The translations under genes were made by a program, and so were the position numbers. A DNA stretch of 64,000 nt from Pleodorina starrii (lineage: Eukaryota; Chlorophyta; Chlorophyceae; Chlamydomonadales; Volvocaceae), in assembly GCA_030267565.1 (NCBI GenBank), contig BRXU01000051.1:1-64000 (forward strand), in the 5' to 3' direction. The number at the start of each line of letters is the position of its first letter. Within the stretch, counting starts at the first letter, position 1. The notes under the pieces were generated by a model that made no database searches, was not told the origin of the DNA, and worked only from the letters and a program-made list of their open reading frames with translations. Below are positions 1 to 21,332 of the stretch, one piece after another.

Positions 1-210
1 CCCCCCCCCCTCCCCCCTCCCCCCTCCCCCCTCCCCCTCCCCCCCTCCCCCCTCCCCCCTCCCCCCTTCCTCCCCCCTTCCCCCCTCCCCCTCCCCCCCT
101 TCCCCCCTCCCCTCCCCCCTCCCCCGTCCCCCCTCCCCTCCTCCCCCCTCCCCCCTCCCCCCTCCTCCCTCGCTCCCCCCCTTCCCCCCTCCCCCCTCCC
201 CCCTCCCCCC
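1..210. repeat. C-rich (CCCCCCT)n tract at the window edge, Ku70 intron
   Basis: Almost pure runs of C separated by single or double T, ending at the acceptor GGTCAG before the first visible Ku70 exon. It acts as an extreme polypyrimidine tract and is a likely assembly break point. Confidence 0.9.
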
Positions 211-216
211 GGTCAG

Positions 217-8191
<7,975 letters not shown>

Positions 8192-9395
8192 CAGCAGCAA
8201 CAACAGCTGTAGTATCAGTAGCGGACCGCAGTAGCAGCAGCTGTAGCAGCAGTAGCGGCCCTCAGTAGCAGCAGCTGTAGCAGCAGTAGCGGGCCGCAGG
8301 AGCATTTGTAGCAGCAGCAGCTGTAGCAGCAGCAAGCAGTAGCGGGCCGCACGGGGGGCAGGAGAGGGGTTGTGACGGCAGGAGAGGGGAACAGGCGTAT
8401 GTACGACACAGCGTCAGTTACGGCACAGCGTGTGTACGACACATCAGATCGAGTTGGCAGTTGACGACGGTCGGGGGGGAGGCGGCGAGACGACAGATGC
8501 GTGGGGATAGTGGACGGGTGGTGGAAAGTGGGCGGGGGGGGGCGCTTGAGGAGTGACGGGGGCTGAGCCCATTTTCTTCTTGTCCTGTCCTGTCTTGTCC
8601 TGTCTTGTCTTGTGTGTGGTGTCATTGTCGGTTTGGGAGGTGGGGGGTGGGGGGTGTGGGGGAAGGGGGGAAGGGGGAGGGGTAAACGTAGAACAGTTGG
8701 AGGATATGTGAGGACGTGTGAAGGGGGGCATTGGGGGGCGTTGGGGGGCGTTGGGGGGCACGGCGCGCCTTCTCGGGTCAGCGAGTGGGGCCGCCGGCCG
8801 GAGGGCCGGCGAGGGGGCGGCGGGGGGAAGTTGAATCGTTTCTGCGTTGCACGTGTGCCTGCAGTGCACCGTACACCCCGCGTCTTACTAAACGGCACGG
8901 TACGGCGTGCATGCCCCCAGCGTTTTAAATAGTTTGCTTTTTCTCCTCGGGGGAGACGGACTACGGACTACGAGGTACTTTGATACGACACAGGCGTACG
9001 GAATACCGTACAGACGGAAGAGCGTCATTTGCAGGCGGGCTGGCAGAACCTGGGTGCTGCGGGGTTGGCTGGCTTGGCTCGGCTTGGCTTGGCTAACCGC
9101 TCATGGCCAACCGCAAATGGCCTCGTTCTCACACAAAACATATTCGTGTTTCACATACCGGTATCCAGACGGTCGGTCTCACACAGTCACACTTTTATTC
9201 CCAAACAGTCACACTTTGCTTATTTCGGGATGACACCGACACCGACAAACAACCATCAGCCGCAGACCTTGGGTCCTGGTCCCCTGTGTGAACCGTACGG
9301 TAACGCGATTGATTCATTCGCGCTTTCATTCCTTTCCTTCGCTCGCGCGCGGAGCTCTTCGGCCGTCGTGATTCCCGCCCTCCACTGCTGTAGCG

Positions 9396-9432
<37 letters not shown>

Positions 9433-11033
9433 ACGACGACGACGATCAGCTCAGGGACCGCCCAGCCCGGCCCGGCCCGGCCAGACAGCACGAGCGGCCC
9501 GGACAGGAGCGGACAAACCCCTCTCCCCCTCCCCCGGGAAAGGGGGTAAGGGGGAAGGAAGGGGTGGTAAGAGCACAAATGCGCTCGACGCCCCCAGAGC
9601 TGTCACCCTGCCACCTTGCCACCCCCGAAGGGCGCACACCGACTTGGCCAACAGGGAACGTGGTGGCTGCAGGGCAGTGGACTTTTCTTTCGACGCGTGG
9701 ATGGGTCAGTTTTGGCCCCCCCCACCCCTGGAGCCTATACGTGGATACCCCCCCTGGAGCCCGACCAGACTCGGGCTTCTTTCACCTCCACCTTCACCGA
9801 CTGAGGCAGGCGCCGCCAGCCTTTACCTTTACCTTTACCTCGGGGGAGGCCCCCCGGGCTCCCGGCTGTTGTGGGTGTTACAGTGGGCCCCCAGGGGGTG
9901 GTGCAATGGCTCCAGGGGGGGTGCCGCCGGCGCTGGCGCCCTCGGGACGTGGGCAGCCGCTGCCATGCAGCCGGAGAGGACGGCCGGGCAGGGCCGGGCC
10001 GTGAGCTCAGCTTTGATATAAACTGCATCAGTGCTCATCAGCGCGGGCTGGCTCACTCAAGGTTAAGCAAGCAGGAGGGAGCATGGTGGCCCCTCTTGCC
10101 GCTCTTCTCGGGGGCAGATTTGGGCGATTCCGCAGCCGGGAATAGCGCACTGACGTACGTACAGCTGGCGTAGTTTCGGGCGGCTCCGTCGACAGCGATG
10201 GCGGAGCGGGCGAGAGTGAGGACAGGAAAAGATATCACGACTTGATTATGGCTAATCGTTCTCACACGCAACCGATTTACTGGGCTGCCGCCGTGATGAC
10301 AAAGCAGACCGACGGCCAAGGTCACACTTTCCTATCTCAGCTTGCACCAAATACCGTGTTATAACTATTAATTTACGAGATAATTCAGGAAGCATAAATT
10401 TGTGTCTTTATGCAAGCTGGGGTTGGCGCATGCCCACAAACTTCCACGAGCTGCGCCTGGTCTGTCTGTCCAGTATAATATCCGGGCCGAGGCCGCCATC
10501 GGTCAGTTAACTGTATGTTACAGACCGGGCTGTGAACATATACATTTAGTGATGCCTGCTGCTGGGTCTTACGGTGCTCACTGCTCATTTTCCCGGCCGT
10601 ACTTTGTGACCGACACGACCCGCGAGGCAATAGCCGCAGCAGCGCGACACTCCCAATAATGTTCCCTGGATTACCCCTACGTGCATACTGCTAGCCGGGG
10701 CGCATAGTGTCAGAGAAGACCGCTTGTTAGTTCTTACGCCTCGGCTCCTACCACGCTGAGGCCGGGGCATATTTCAGGGGCCGCAACCTGTCTGAACTAC
10801 TGACAACATAGGCACACATATATGCTTGTCTGTTTCCCGGGCACTTTTGGAGGACAAACTGCTGCCATGGAACACTCTCAGCACTGCCTGTTTATACTAT
10901 GATAACTGGCGCATCATTGTATGCTGTTAACAATGCCACTCTAGTCGTAACCAAGAGGCGTAGCTGATTCGGCATAGGAGGTCAAGGAACGGAAACTGTT
11001 GAACAAATTCAACGTTCCCAAGCAGGCAGCATT
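8192..11033. other. Ku70 3' region and AP2 gene upstream region; no gene recognised
   Basis: 8206-8352 holds about three degenerate copies of a GTAGCAGCAGCTGTAGCAG unit following the CAG-rich stop region. 8580-8620 is (TGTCC/TGTCT)n, and 9396-9446 is (CGC)n then (GAC)n. From about 10020 the composition falls towards balanced GC, as expected for a promoter region of the AP2 gene. The open frames here are short or low-complexity, and no TATA box or TGTAA signal can be defended. Confidence 0.6.
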
Positions 11034-14000
11034 ATGGCAGATGATTCCCATGGCAAGGACGATGCTGCTGATGATAGTGCCTACGGTGAAAACCACGATG
11101 AGGACGAGCGCAGGTTGTCGGGTCTTCAAATGGCGATACCCAGCGCGCCGGCCTCAGGAATGGGAGGACCGGTTGCTGGTTTCGATGCGGAAGGCGTCCG
11201 TGCGCGAGCTCTTGTATTCGGAACCAAGGCGGTGGCGGTGTCATCGAACAAGCAGCTTACCTCGAAGTTCAGGGGCGTATGTTGGAACAAAAAGAATAAG
11301 GTGCGCACTGCAAATTAGTACGTTTCTCGCAGCGGCGATCAGCGGGACGCGAGGTTGGACGACAGTGGGTAATGTCTGGTTACCCGTGGTAGGGTGCAAG
11401 GCCGACGCTTCTTGCTCACGGCCTTCCTTGCAATTTAGCAGTCAATCCGATGCACACGGGAGATTCAACCCCAACCTAAACTTCCTTGCGGGTCAGCAGT
11501 TCACGGGGAGATCGCCCCAGCCACAACGCACTCCCATCGCTTCCGGTCCTGGGAGGAGTCCCCGCTCGCTAAACGATCCCCTAAAACCGCCGAACCGCTG
11601 ACCTTTGAATTTCAACACCCCACATGTCTCACGCAGCGCTGGCAGGCGGCCATCAACTCCTCGGGCAAGTACCTCTATCTGGGGTCGTACAACACGGAAG
11701 CCGAGGCAGCGGCGGTCTTCGACAAGGCCGCAATCCGCATCCGAGGTCCCAAGGTGAGCACCGGACCCCAATCCACCCCGCTGAGCCGCCTGGCGACGGA
11801 AGCGAAGCCAGGCGGCAACCCTAAGCGAAACTCAGCCAGCCCGCAGGGCCGCCGGCCGGAACCCAGACACAAGGGCATGACGTAACGCAGTGTGAAGAGC
11901 AGCCCTGGGCGCATGTGGGACGGGGGCGGGAGACACATCTCCGTGTTTTACGTGGGGCACTCTGGCGCGACCGCTCCGCATCGGGGCATCGCGCCGCCGC
12001 AGCCGTCCACGTTACACGGAGCTTACCCGGAGACGCGTGGACCCCGGGGCGCCTCTAAAAGCCCGGAATTTGGGTTCAGTACATCCATTCGTGCGGATTC
12101 TGAATCTTCCCTAGCACCTCCCACCGCCAGGTACCGGTACTCCCTGTGAGGGAGGAGCCGTCCACGATGTGGGTCGGCCGCCCGACGCGCATTTACCGCC
12201 GCTTCGGAGGGGGACCCGTTGTTGAGTTTGCGGCGTTGGGATTGCAGCTCAAGAGAGGCCCCCGATCGCGCGGCCCTGCTTCGCCGCAGTCCTGCGCATG
12301 GGGTTGCTGGCTTCACAGCCGAGACGACCGTGCGCCGCGTCGTCGCAGCGCCACATGCGGGCTGCCCTCCCTTTGCGCCGTTGCTCTCCATCCAACAAGA
12401 GTAACCCCCGGCTCGCGCCGCGGTGTCTGGACCTGTCCAGCCACACACAAAGACACACACACACCTACCCGCCCACCCATACAGCATACCGTATCCCACC
12501 GTCCCCGCGTACCCTTTCGCCTCCCGTCTTCCTGCCACAGGCCCGCCTGAACTTCTGCTATTCCGATTACGTCGACGCGGACGGAAAGATACGACACGAT
12601 GCCGCGATCGACGAGCTGCTCTGCGACGCAGCCAACCCCGGTAAGCCCCGCCGCCAACGAGGAGCCCCGGCCCCCGGGGCCGGCGCGGCGGCGCCCGACG
12701 GGGCCCCGGTGCAGGACATGCCCCGCACCGCGGCGCGTGCGACCTCGACGCAGTCGGCGTCCGAGGGGACCGCCGGCGGCGGCGGTGGCGGCGGCGGCGG
12801 CGACTCCCCGCCCGCACCCCAACCCCAGGCAGCCGGCCGCGGGCGCAGGCGGCGGCGGGAGGCGGACCCGGACCCGGAGGGTGGCGACTGGTCGGATGGA
12901 GAAGCCGTGCAGCCTCGCCCGCGTTCGCGTCGAGGTGCCGCGGCCGACGTGCGAGCGGGCGGCGGCGGCGCGGGCGACAGCCCGCGAGGGTACCGCGACG
13001 CCGCCGCGGCGACGGGGTCAGCCATGACCACGGCGCGGCCTGGCGACAGCGGAAGCGACGGGGCCGTGGCCGCTGCCGAAGCTGGAAACGTCGCGGGCAA
13101 TGGCGTCGGCAACCATGCGTACAGCGCGGGCGGCGTGGGCGGCGGCGGCGGCGTGGTGGGGTCCGGTGCTCTGGAGGGCGTTGACCTTAGCTTGGAGCAG
13201 CTGAGTCATCTGGGTCATCTGGGTCTGGGCGGCGGGCTGCAGGGCCGGATGCATCCGCGCGGCGCCGCGTCAGCGTCGCAGCCGCTGCGGTTGCGATCCC
13301 TGGAGCCATTGACGCTGGCGCAGCAGCTGTCCGGGGCGGCGGGCGGGAGCCTGGCGGCGGCGGCGCCGCCGGGGCCGCACTCGGCGGCGGCAGCAGCAGC
13401 AGCCGCGCAGCTGCACGCCGTGAGGCTGGCGGCCGGCGGGCTCGGCGGCCTGGGGCCAGAGCCGCAGCCACACCAACAGCTCCTGCTGCTGCACCCGCAG
13501 CAGTACCAGCACCAACATCAGCACCAACACCAGCAGCCAAAGTTGACGGGGCTGGGCGGCGGCGGCGGCGGCGGCATTGCCGGCAACGGCGCGCTGCACC
13601 TGCCCGACGGCCGGTCGGTCGGGTCAGCGGCGGCGGCTGCCGCCGCGGCGGCGGCGGTGGCGCGCCTCCAGCAGGCGCGCGAGGACGCGGCGGTGGCGGA
13701 GGCGCTGGAGAGCTTGAGCAACGGCGGGTTGGGCGGCGAGCTGGGCGGCGGAGGCGGCTTCGGCGGCCTTGCCGGCCAGCAGCACGCCTTGTCGCTGTGG
13801 CTAAGCCAGGCGGAGCAGGCGTCGCTGGCGCTGGCTCGGCTCCGAAACCACGCGCCGCAGTCCTCCGGGAGGAGGCTGAGCGGCGGCTGGGGCGGCTCGG
13901 GGCTGGGCCAGGCGGGCAGGGCCGCCGCCGCCGCCGACGAGGACGGCGGCGGCGGGGGCCCGTCGAGCAGCAGCAGCTGGCTGGGGCAGCTAGGACTGGA

Positions 14001-16887
14001 CGGCGACACGAAGGGGGCACTGTACACCCTGCAGCAACTGGGCGGCGGCGGTGGCGGGGGCGGCAGCGGCGCCGATGAGCTGGCGAGGCTGCTGGGGGCC
14101 GGGAGCGGGGCCGGGTTACGCGCGCCTCTCAACCTGGCTTCGCAGCTCCAAGCGCAGCTCGGCGGCATTGGCCGCGGTGGCGGCGGCGGCGGCGGCCTGG
14201 CAGGCGGGGGAGAGGGGGCGCCAGGCGGCGGGGCAGGGCGGCAGGGCTCCCTGCTCCAGAACCTGCAGACCGCGCAGCATCATTACGCCGGCGGCGGAGA
14301 TGGAGGTGGAGGCAGGTACCTGGGCGACTCGGCGCGCGCCCAGGGCCTCTCGTCTTTGCTTCTGCAGCAGCAGCAGCAGCCCCACTCGCTGGGGGGTTCG
14401 CGGCCGGGGTTGGGACCCGGTGGGCAGTTGACGCTGGTGCTGCACCCCGACCCCGACTCGGACGTGGCATTGTCGGACATGGCGTCGGCGTTGGGCCTGT
14501 CGTTACGGACGGGCGGCGGGGAAGGGACGGGTGGGGGGCCAGGAGGGGGGCTGATGAGGGGCGGAGTCGGCGGGCCGGGGGCGGCCGCGGCGGGGGGCGG
14601 CGGGGGCGGGCTGTACGGGTATCGTGGCGGCCACGGCCACTCGCCCGACGTGGCGCAAGGCAGCGGGTCGTCGCCTCGGCAGCAGCACCAGGCGCAGGCG
14701 CAACCCCACTCGGCGTTTGGGCGGCACCAGCAGCCCCACCACCAGCAGCAGCAGGACCCGAACCAGCCGCCGGCGCTGCCGCCAATGCAGCACCACCACC
14801 ACCAGCAGCAGCACCAGCACCACCGCCGGGAAACGTCGGCGAGGGAGCAGCAGCAGGACCACCAGCAGCATAATCATCAGCATCGTCATCAGCATCTGAG
14901 GAGCGCGCCGGGGGGTGGCGTGCCGGCGGCGGCGGTGGCGCTGCGCCAGAACGGTGACGGCGGCGGCGACGCGTACGGCGCCGCGAACCCCGCCGCAGGC
15001 CAGTGCCACGCCGCCGCCGCCGTACAGCCCTCCGACGCCGCGCTGGGGCGAGCGACGAGCCCCGGGCGCGGCGGCGGGGGCGGCGCGGCGAGAGGGCGCG
15101 GGCCTGAGCAGCAGGAGGCGCGGGGCAGCGGCCCGCCGGCCGCCGTACCGGGGCCCCCGTATGGCGTCAAGGCCGAAAGCGGCCCTGCTTCCGGCGGCGG
15201 CGGCGGTGTCGATATCTTTTCCCAGATTCAACGCGCTCTACCGGCGGGCTCGATGCTTGATGCGGTCATCCCCAGCCAGATCTCGAGCGTGTTGGGCGTC
15301 CTGTACCGCACTGCGGCGGCGGCGGCGGCCGCCGCCGCCAGGGCGGACCGCGACGACGACGGCGGCGGCGGCGGCGAGATGTGCGCCGCCGTGTGGAACG
15401 GCAGGGTGCAGCGGCTGCGGCTCCTGGGGACGTTTGGATCCGAGGACAAGGCCAAGGCGTCGTGTCAGGCGGCGCTGGCGATCCTACAAGATAACGAGCT
15501 GGCGAGCGCCCCCGCCGCCGCCGCCGCATCCCCCGCCGCCACGGCGATGACGACGACGGGGCCTGGCGCGGGGGCGGGGGCGGGCGGCGGCGGGGGCGCC
15601 ACGATAACTAGCGGCGGCGGTGGTGGGGCCGCGTCGCAAGGCCAGGCTGGCAGCAGCGGCGGCGGCAGCCGAGGGCCCTCCTTCACACGGAACGGCAACG
15701 CCGCGGCCGCCGCAGCCGCGCTGCAGTACGCCATCGACGGCGGCGGCGGTGGCGGCGGCAACGCCGCCGCAAGCTTCGACCCAGACGCCGCCGCCGGCGG
15801 CGGCGGCGGCCACCACTACAAGCTATACGTCCCCGGCGGCGCCGACGGCTCCGCCGTCGCCTTTTCCAAACTGAATGGCCTTCAGCTGCAACTCGCTGAC
15901 GGCGGCGGCGGCGAGCACCATCACCACCACCACCACCAGTCGCAGGTGGGGGTGTCCAGCCAGCACCAGCTCCTCGCCATTGCGCTGCCGCCGCAGCACC
16001 CGGCGGCGGCGCTGGGCGGCGGGCCCGGTGGCGGCGGCGCCGCCGCCGCCTTGTCGCTCGACTCGCTAGGCTACCGCCTACAGCCCGTGGTGCTCGGGCC
16101 AGTGACGAGCGGCGCGGGCTTTGGCGTCGGCCGGATGCCGAGTGGCGGACACGGCGGCGCCACGGGCCGCCTCAGCCTGGGCGTCGCCAGTAATTTGGAA
16201 GCGGGGGCGCAGGACGGAACCGCCGCTGACGCGTCGCGCGGCAGCGCCGTCGCCGCGGCGGCGGCGAGCTCGTTTCGCCTGCACGGCGGCGGTGTCCCAA
16301 GCCCGGCGGTGGCGATGGCGATGGGGTTGGGCCACCCTGACGGCGAGTTGACGGACGAGAGCGCGGTGATGGACCGACCCGTGGGTCGGCAGGGCTCCGC
16401 CGGTGCCTTCCCGCCCTCGGCCGGCCGAAACGCCGCCGCCGCCGCCGCCGCCGCCAGGCCTTCCGCCAATGACGGCGGGGCGGCGGCGTACCTGGCGGCG
16501 CTGAACTGCGGCCGCAGCGGCGGCCCCGCCAGCAGCGGCGGCGCCGCCGGCTCGGGCAGCCGCGGCAGCGGCGCGCGGCGGGAGCCGTCGTCGGCGCACC
16601 AGCATCAGGCGGCCGACTCGCTCGATGCCCAGGAGGGCGGCGTCGGGAGCGGCGACGTGGCGGCGATGCACCGTGGCAGTAACAACCACAACCACAACAA
16701 CCTCAGTGCCAACCACAACAATAACAGCCACGGCGGCAGCGGCGGTGGCAGCGGCGGCGGCGGTGGCGGCGGTGGCGGCGGCGGCTCGCTGACGTCGGAG
16801 TTTGCGGCGCTGACTCAGTTGGCCAATGTTGACGTCCAGGAGGCGCTGCAGCTGTTCTTCCACCAGCGCCACCACCACCAGCAGTAA
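11034..16887 (+). CDS. AP2/ERF-domain transcription factor with very long low-complexity tail
   Basis: Three exons, phase 0 throughout: 11034-11300, 11637-11753, 12541-16887; 1576 residues. The start ATG (GCATTATGGC) opens an acidic N-terminus. The AP2 domain spans about residues 79-135 and is split by two introns: SKFRGVCWNKKNK, RWQAAINSSGKYLYLGSYNT, EAEAAAVFDKAAIRIRGPK, ARLNF. All core AP2 positions are present (RGV, W, YLG, AA.FD.AAI, RG, LNF). By family knowledge the AP2 fold binds GC-rich DNA in the nucleus. The remaining 1.4 kb of residues are Gly, Ala, Gln and His runs with a few ordered islands: 1018-1053 (VDIFSQIQRALP...), 1074-1113 (AP2-like, see findings) and the C-terminus (EFAALTQLANVDVQEALQLF). 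A possible donor CCCCG/GTAAGC at 12641 could end the third exon early, but the frame stays open 4.2 kb further. The target genes are unknown. Confidence 0.86.
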
Positions 16888-19800
16888 CGACAACCACAGT
16901 CGTATCGAGGGGCAGGGCAGCAGGCGCCCGGCTGTGCCCTCCTAGCTGCTGTGGTCCCCCGGCGATTCGCAAGGCGCCGCTCACGGGGGGTGTGGTGGTG
17001 GTATGTGGTTTTTGGCCGTCCAGATTCGACCTGGGGCCGCCGCCTCTGTCGGGACGGGAGGTTGGGAGGTGGGGGCTGGGTCCGGCCGGGGGCGCGGCGC
17101 GGATGTGCGCGGGCGGGCGGGGCAAGGGGACTGGCGCCGGGCGACCGCCGGCTAGCCAGGAAGACAGACGGACACACAGCGCAGGCGGCGGATGCGGGCC
17201 CTGCCGGTCCCGATCGTGAAGCGAGGGGTGAGGAGGACGGGTTCTCTGGCTGGCTGGCTGGCTGGATGGCTGGATGGATGGCATCTCCAGGGAGGGGTTC
17301 AGGAGGGGAGGCAACGTCCCCTCCTGCTGGCAACTGGGCCGGGAGGCGGCTGGTGACCGTGTTGTTGTTGTGGTTGTGGTTGTGGCAGTTGGAAGGTTGG
17401 AAGGGAGGGCGGGGTGTTGGCTCCGCGTGTTGGCTTTCCGCTGCCGCCTCTCCGGCTGGGCTGTGTTTCACCCCGCCCCCCCTCCCCCCCGTGTGTGTGT
17501 GTGTGCGTTGCACCGCACCGCACCAGGCCTCAGAAAGGGGGGAGGGGAAGCCAGCCGTTACTGCGCGAGCCGTTTTATTGCCCTTTCGTGACGCATCATA
17601 TGGATCCAGGGAGGGGGCATATATGTACTGCACAGCGCTCTCTGCGCCTGATGTGTGTACGACTATCCTGCGTGGGGGGAAACGGGAGGGGGAGGGGATA
17701 CGACAGGGGCTGTACGGTTACCTTGGTTACCCCATGTGTGTGTGTGTCTGCGACTGTCCTGCTGGAAACGGCACTTGACTGCCGTACGCTGACGACCCGG
17801 GGTTCTGGCCGGGGGCGTGTGCGCCGGCCACATTCTCATTCTCATTGTGTCCCGACGAGGCTGCATCCCCGGCTCCGGTGTTCCCTTGCGCCCCTATGCC
17901 GTGACATGTACGGCACAGGGCGGGATTTGCTGACGTGGCGGGTTTCGTCCGCGTGTGGTGTGTGTGTATGTGTACCTCGGCGGGGTGTTGGTGGGGGTCC
18001 CGAACTTGGGCCTGTAAAGCCTACGAAGCCTGTCTTGCTGCCTCCTTGGGCGCACACGCACACACGTTTGTGTCGAGGTCTCATTTTCTGCTGGTCTAGA
18101 GGGACAGTGATTCGCTTCATCTTTGTTGCAGCGGACACGTATCGGTGTGTGTGCATGTGCACCAGTGCATGTGACGCATGGGGATGTGCGTGTGCACATT
18201 GCATGTGTGTGCATGTGTGTGTAGGCGGGCGGGCGGGATTGGGTGGTGGGATTACGGCGGGTGGGTGGGTGGGTGCATGTTTCGGTGCGGGGGGCTGTGC
18301 CGGGGGTGCTGGCGGGTGGGGAGGCTCCGCCTGATGGTGGTGGTGGTGGTGATGATGATGGTGGTGGTGGTGCTGTGTTGGCCCATTGCCTGCACGATCA
18401 GATCAGGTCAGGTCAGGTCAGGCGGAACACATCAGCAGCAGGCGGCAGCGGCAGCGGTAGCGGCAGGCGCCGTGGTCCGTGATTGGGACCTCGTTTGCCT
18501 CTCCGCCTGCCTGCCTGCCCGCATGCCTGCCTGCATGACGTGTGGATGGCTGTAACACCCTAGGGAGGGGAGGGGAGGGGGGGGCGGCGCCAGTCCTGCC
18601 TCGCGTCGTTGTTCGTGGCACCCTGGTAGGGCCCCGCCCCGTCCCGTCCTGCCCCGTCCTGCCCATGCAAGGCAGGAGCCGGTTGGGGGAGCCGGGGGGA
18701 GGGAGCCTACGGCAGCGGCCGCCTCTGCCATCAAGCCCTTGGCCGACCGACAATGCGTTCCAGCGGGGGGGGGGATGGTCTTCCGCTTGGTCTGGTCTGG
18801 TCGCGCACTCGCTGATCTCCCTTCCATACACACGAAACTAAAAAGAGGGGCGCGGAGGCCTCCACGGGGTTAGGCAGCCGGCTGGGGCTGTCGTGGTAGT
18901 GGTCGTGGTGGTGGTGGTGGTGGTGGTGGTGCCTACTCGTCGCCCCTCCCCGGCTGCCCGGCCGCCCCATTTGGACACGTTTCATGGGCAGTAGCCAACG
19001 ACCGAAGTGCCCTACGGGGTGCAGCACGGCCCCAAGTGCAGCGCGGTCGCTGCAGGGGGGTTGGATTGGGTTGAGTTGGGTTGGGTTGAGTGCTCGTGCG
19101 CCCGGCCGGCCGGCCCGCCGGCCGGGGAATGCGGGGCCCCGGTGTTCTCTCTCTCTCTCTCTCTCTCTCTCATTTGCACCGCGCCAGTCTCTCAAACCCG
19201 GTGCTCGTTGCCGCGTCTTCTCGAGCTGCTGGACGTGATGTGATCTGATGTGATGTGGGGGGTAACATTGTGTCATTATCATTATTACCATCATCATCAT
19301 TACCATCATGAAAATGAGTTACAGTGCTGGGGTAGTAGGATAAGGGGAAATCATGGTTGCAGTGCTGGGGTACCGTACCGTAGTATGATAAGGGGAAGTT
19401 ACTGACTGGAGGGGTGGGGGCAACACAAAACTGTGGGGAGGGAGGGGGTGGGGGAGGGGGGCGGGGGAATTGCCATACTGACCTTCGGGGGTGTGCGGGG
19501 GAGGGGGAGCTTCGGAAGCACCCCCCTGGAGCAAGGCACGGCCCCAAGAAGCACCCGTATAAAGAGTCACAGTCTCAGTCGCGCATCGGAGGTCCGCGTT
19601 GGGAGGCCCGTCGAGTGATGAGGGGGGTATCGTGTTGTGTACCCCGCCCGTGAGGCCCCCGCCAGGTGTGCAGGGTCTGGGTGTTTGCTTGCGTCGCCTC
19701 CGTCCCTTCGCTGCGGCCTCGTTTTCTTGTCTGGTCTTGTTGCGCGTCGCATGCGCGCTTCGGCGCGGGATTGTGGGGACGCGGCGGCGATGTGGGAATC

Positions 19801-21332
19801 AGCTTTGGGGGGGGCGTGGTTTCGGGGCGGTGAGAGCGGGGGCGCATCCCGAGGGGCGGCCGCGTTCCGAGTGGGACCTGGACGGACGGACGGACGACGC
19901 GAGGAGTGACGCGCACCGGCGGCCCGGCACTGCCCTGCCTGTAGTGGTGGTGGTTGGTAGTGGTGGTGATGGTGGTGGTGGTGCTAGCCCAAGGAACATG
20001 GGGGGGTGTTGAGCGGGGGGAGGAGAAGGGGAAGGGGTTGACGTGGGGGGCCATCCGGGGTCGGCGGCAGCCGGGTCGGGGAGGTTCATTTTTGGGGGGA
20101 AGGGGAGGGGAGGAGAGGGATGGGCGGGGGAGTTGCGTGAGAGTTGCGGGCCTTGGGTTGGGCGGGGTGGGCTGTGGGGTTGTGGGTTTCAGGGTTTCGG
20201 AGTTGGGAGCAGTGGGGACGAGTGAGGGGCGAAGCAAGGGAGGAGGGCAAGGGGGGAGCGCGGGACGAACCGCACGTGAATCGTTTGCCCGCCGCCCTTC
20301 ACACGATGCCTCGCTTGCGGAACTCGCTGACCCCGGAAAAGATGACAGCACCCTGGATTGTTCGACGGTGTAGGATTGCAAAAAAGACGATATGTTGTGG
20401 ATGAGAGGGTGTGGGCGAGTGGGTGTGCTCGGGGTGTCTCGGAACTGCACGGCCGGGTTGAAACATAGTGGCCGGTACGACGCTACGACGAGGCGCGACT
20501 GGAGGTACCGGTAACGTAGCTGGGGTGCAGCGATCGCCGCTGTATGTTGTCTTTTATCACTTGCAATTTAGAATGAATTGACTCCTCCATCGGTTGGTAC
20601 ATGCCTCGGCTATCGGCTACCGGCTACCGGCAGTCCGTGGGGTGTGGGCCCCCCGGGCCCCGGCCGTCCCCGGGGCCCCGGGCTTGCGATCATTTGTAAG
20701 TGGGGCTTATGAGGTAGATCCCGGCAGGGCGACGTCGCACAAGCGGCTCCGACATCGCGGCAGTTGACACCAGAGCCTTACAAGCGGGTGTGATCGCTGC
20801 CTTTATTTGATTCGCCACAAAGGCCATTGTGCGTCACCTAAGCAGCAGACCCCACACGTCATACAACTGGGCATGCTTGGTGGGATGGTGGCTTTGTTTG
20901 GAAGTACGACAACGTTAAGTACGACTGCCTTAAACATTTTGGTTCCGCAGTGACGGAGAGGGACTTGGCGGATAGGTCGATCCCTGTGTAACATTTAAAT
21001 GGTGTATTTTCAAGTTGTGGTCCGCGCACGGTTATAATTAAAACCCCTTTGCTGCAAGTTAAAGTGTCCAGACACAGAACGTGACTGCTAAGCGCCCTGG
21101 CCCCAAAACAATTCTTTCTTCACAACAAACTATCCACCTTGGCAGCTCCTTTCACTTGCGTTGAGCGACGCATTTTGGCGGGGTGGGAGTTGCTACCCAG
21201 GCTTTGCAATAGTCAACCAGCGCAAAGCTCTCTAGTGCTTTTAGGTAGTACTTACATTCTTGCCGGGCGGAACTGACCGATCCTGGCGTGGACTCCAGCT
21301 TTCAACTTCAAAACGCGCCAAATTTAGCCACC
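16888..21332. other. AP2 3' region and HAT1 upstream region; no gene recognised
   Basis: Plus-strand TGTAA motifs at 18013-18017 and 18551-18555 are candidate polyadenylation signals for the AP2 gene, but both are over 1.1 kb past its stop. 18330-18372 and 18900-18930 are GGT/GAT trinucleotide runs. 18400-18420 is a GGTCA run. 19148-19171 is (CT)n. A roughly 40 bp unit (CAGTGCTGGGGTA...GATAAGGGGAA) is tandemly duplicated at 19322-19398. From 20540 the DNA is less GC-rich, probably the HAT1 promoter and 5' untranslated region. Confidence 0.55.

Noticed and set aside
9029..10021. 330-codon plus-strand frame between Ku70 and the AP2 gene
   Set aside because: Low-complexity Arg, Pro and Ser content crossing trinucleotide runs, with no domain or splice support.
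10402..10659. 85-codon frame upstream of the AP2 gene
   Set aside because: No recognisable motif. It lies in a probable promoter region with balanced composition, where such frames occur by chance.
12023..16893. Long minus-strand and other-frame open frames over the AP2 third exon
   Set aside because: GC-rich DNA rarely contains stops. Only the plus frame continues the AP2 domain across two introns.
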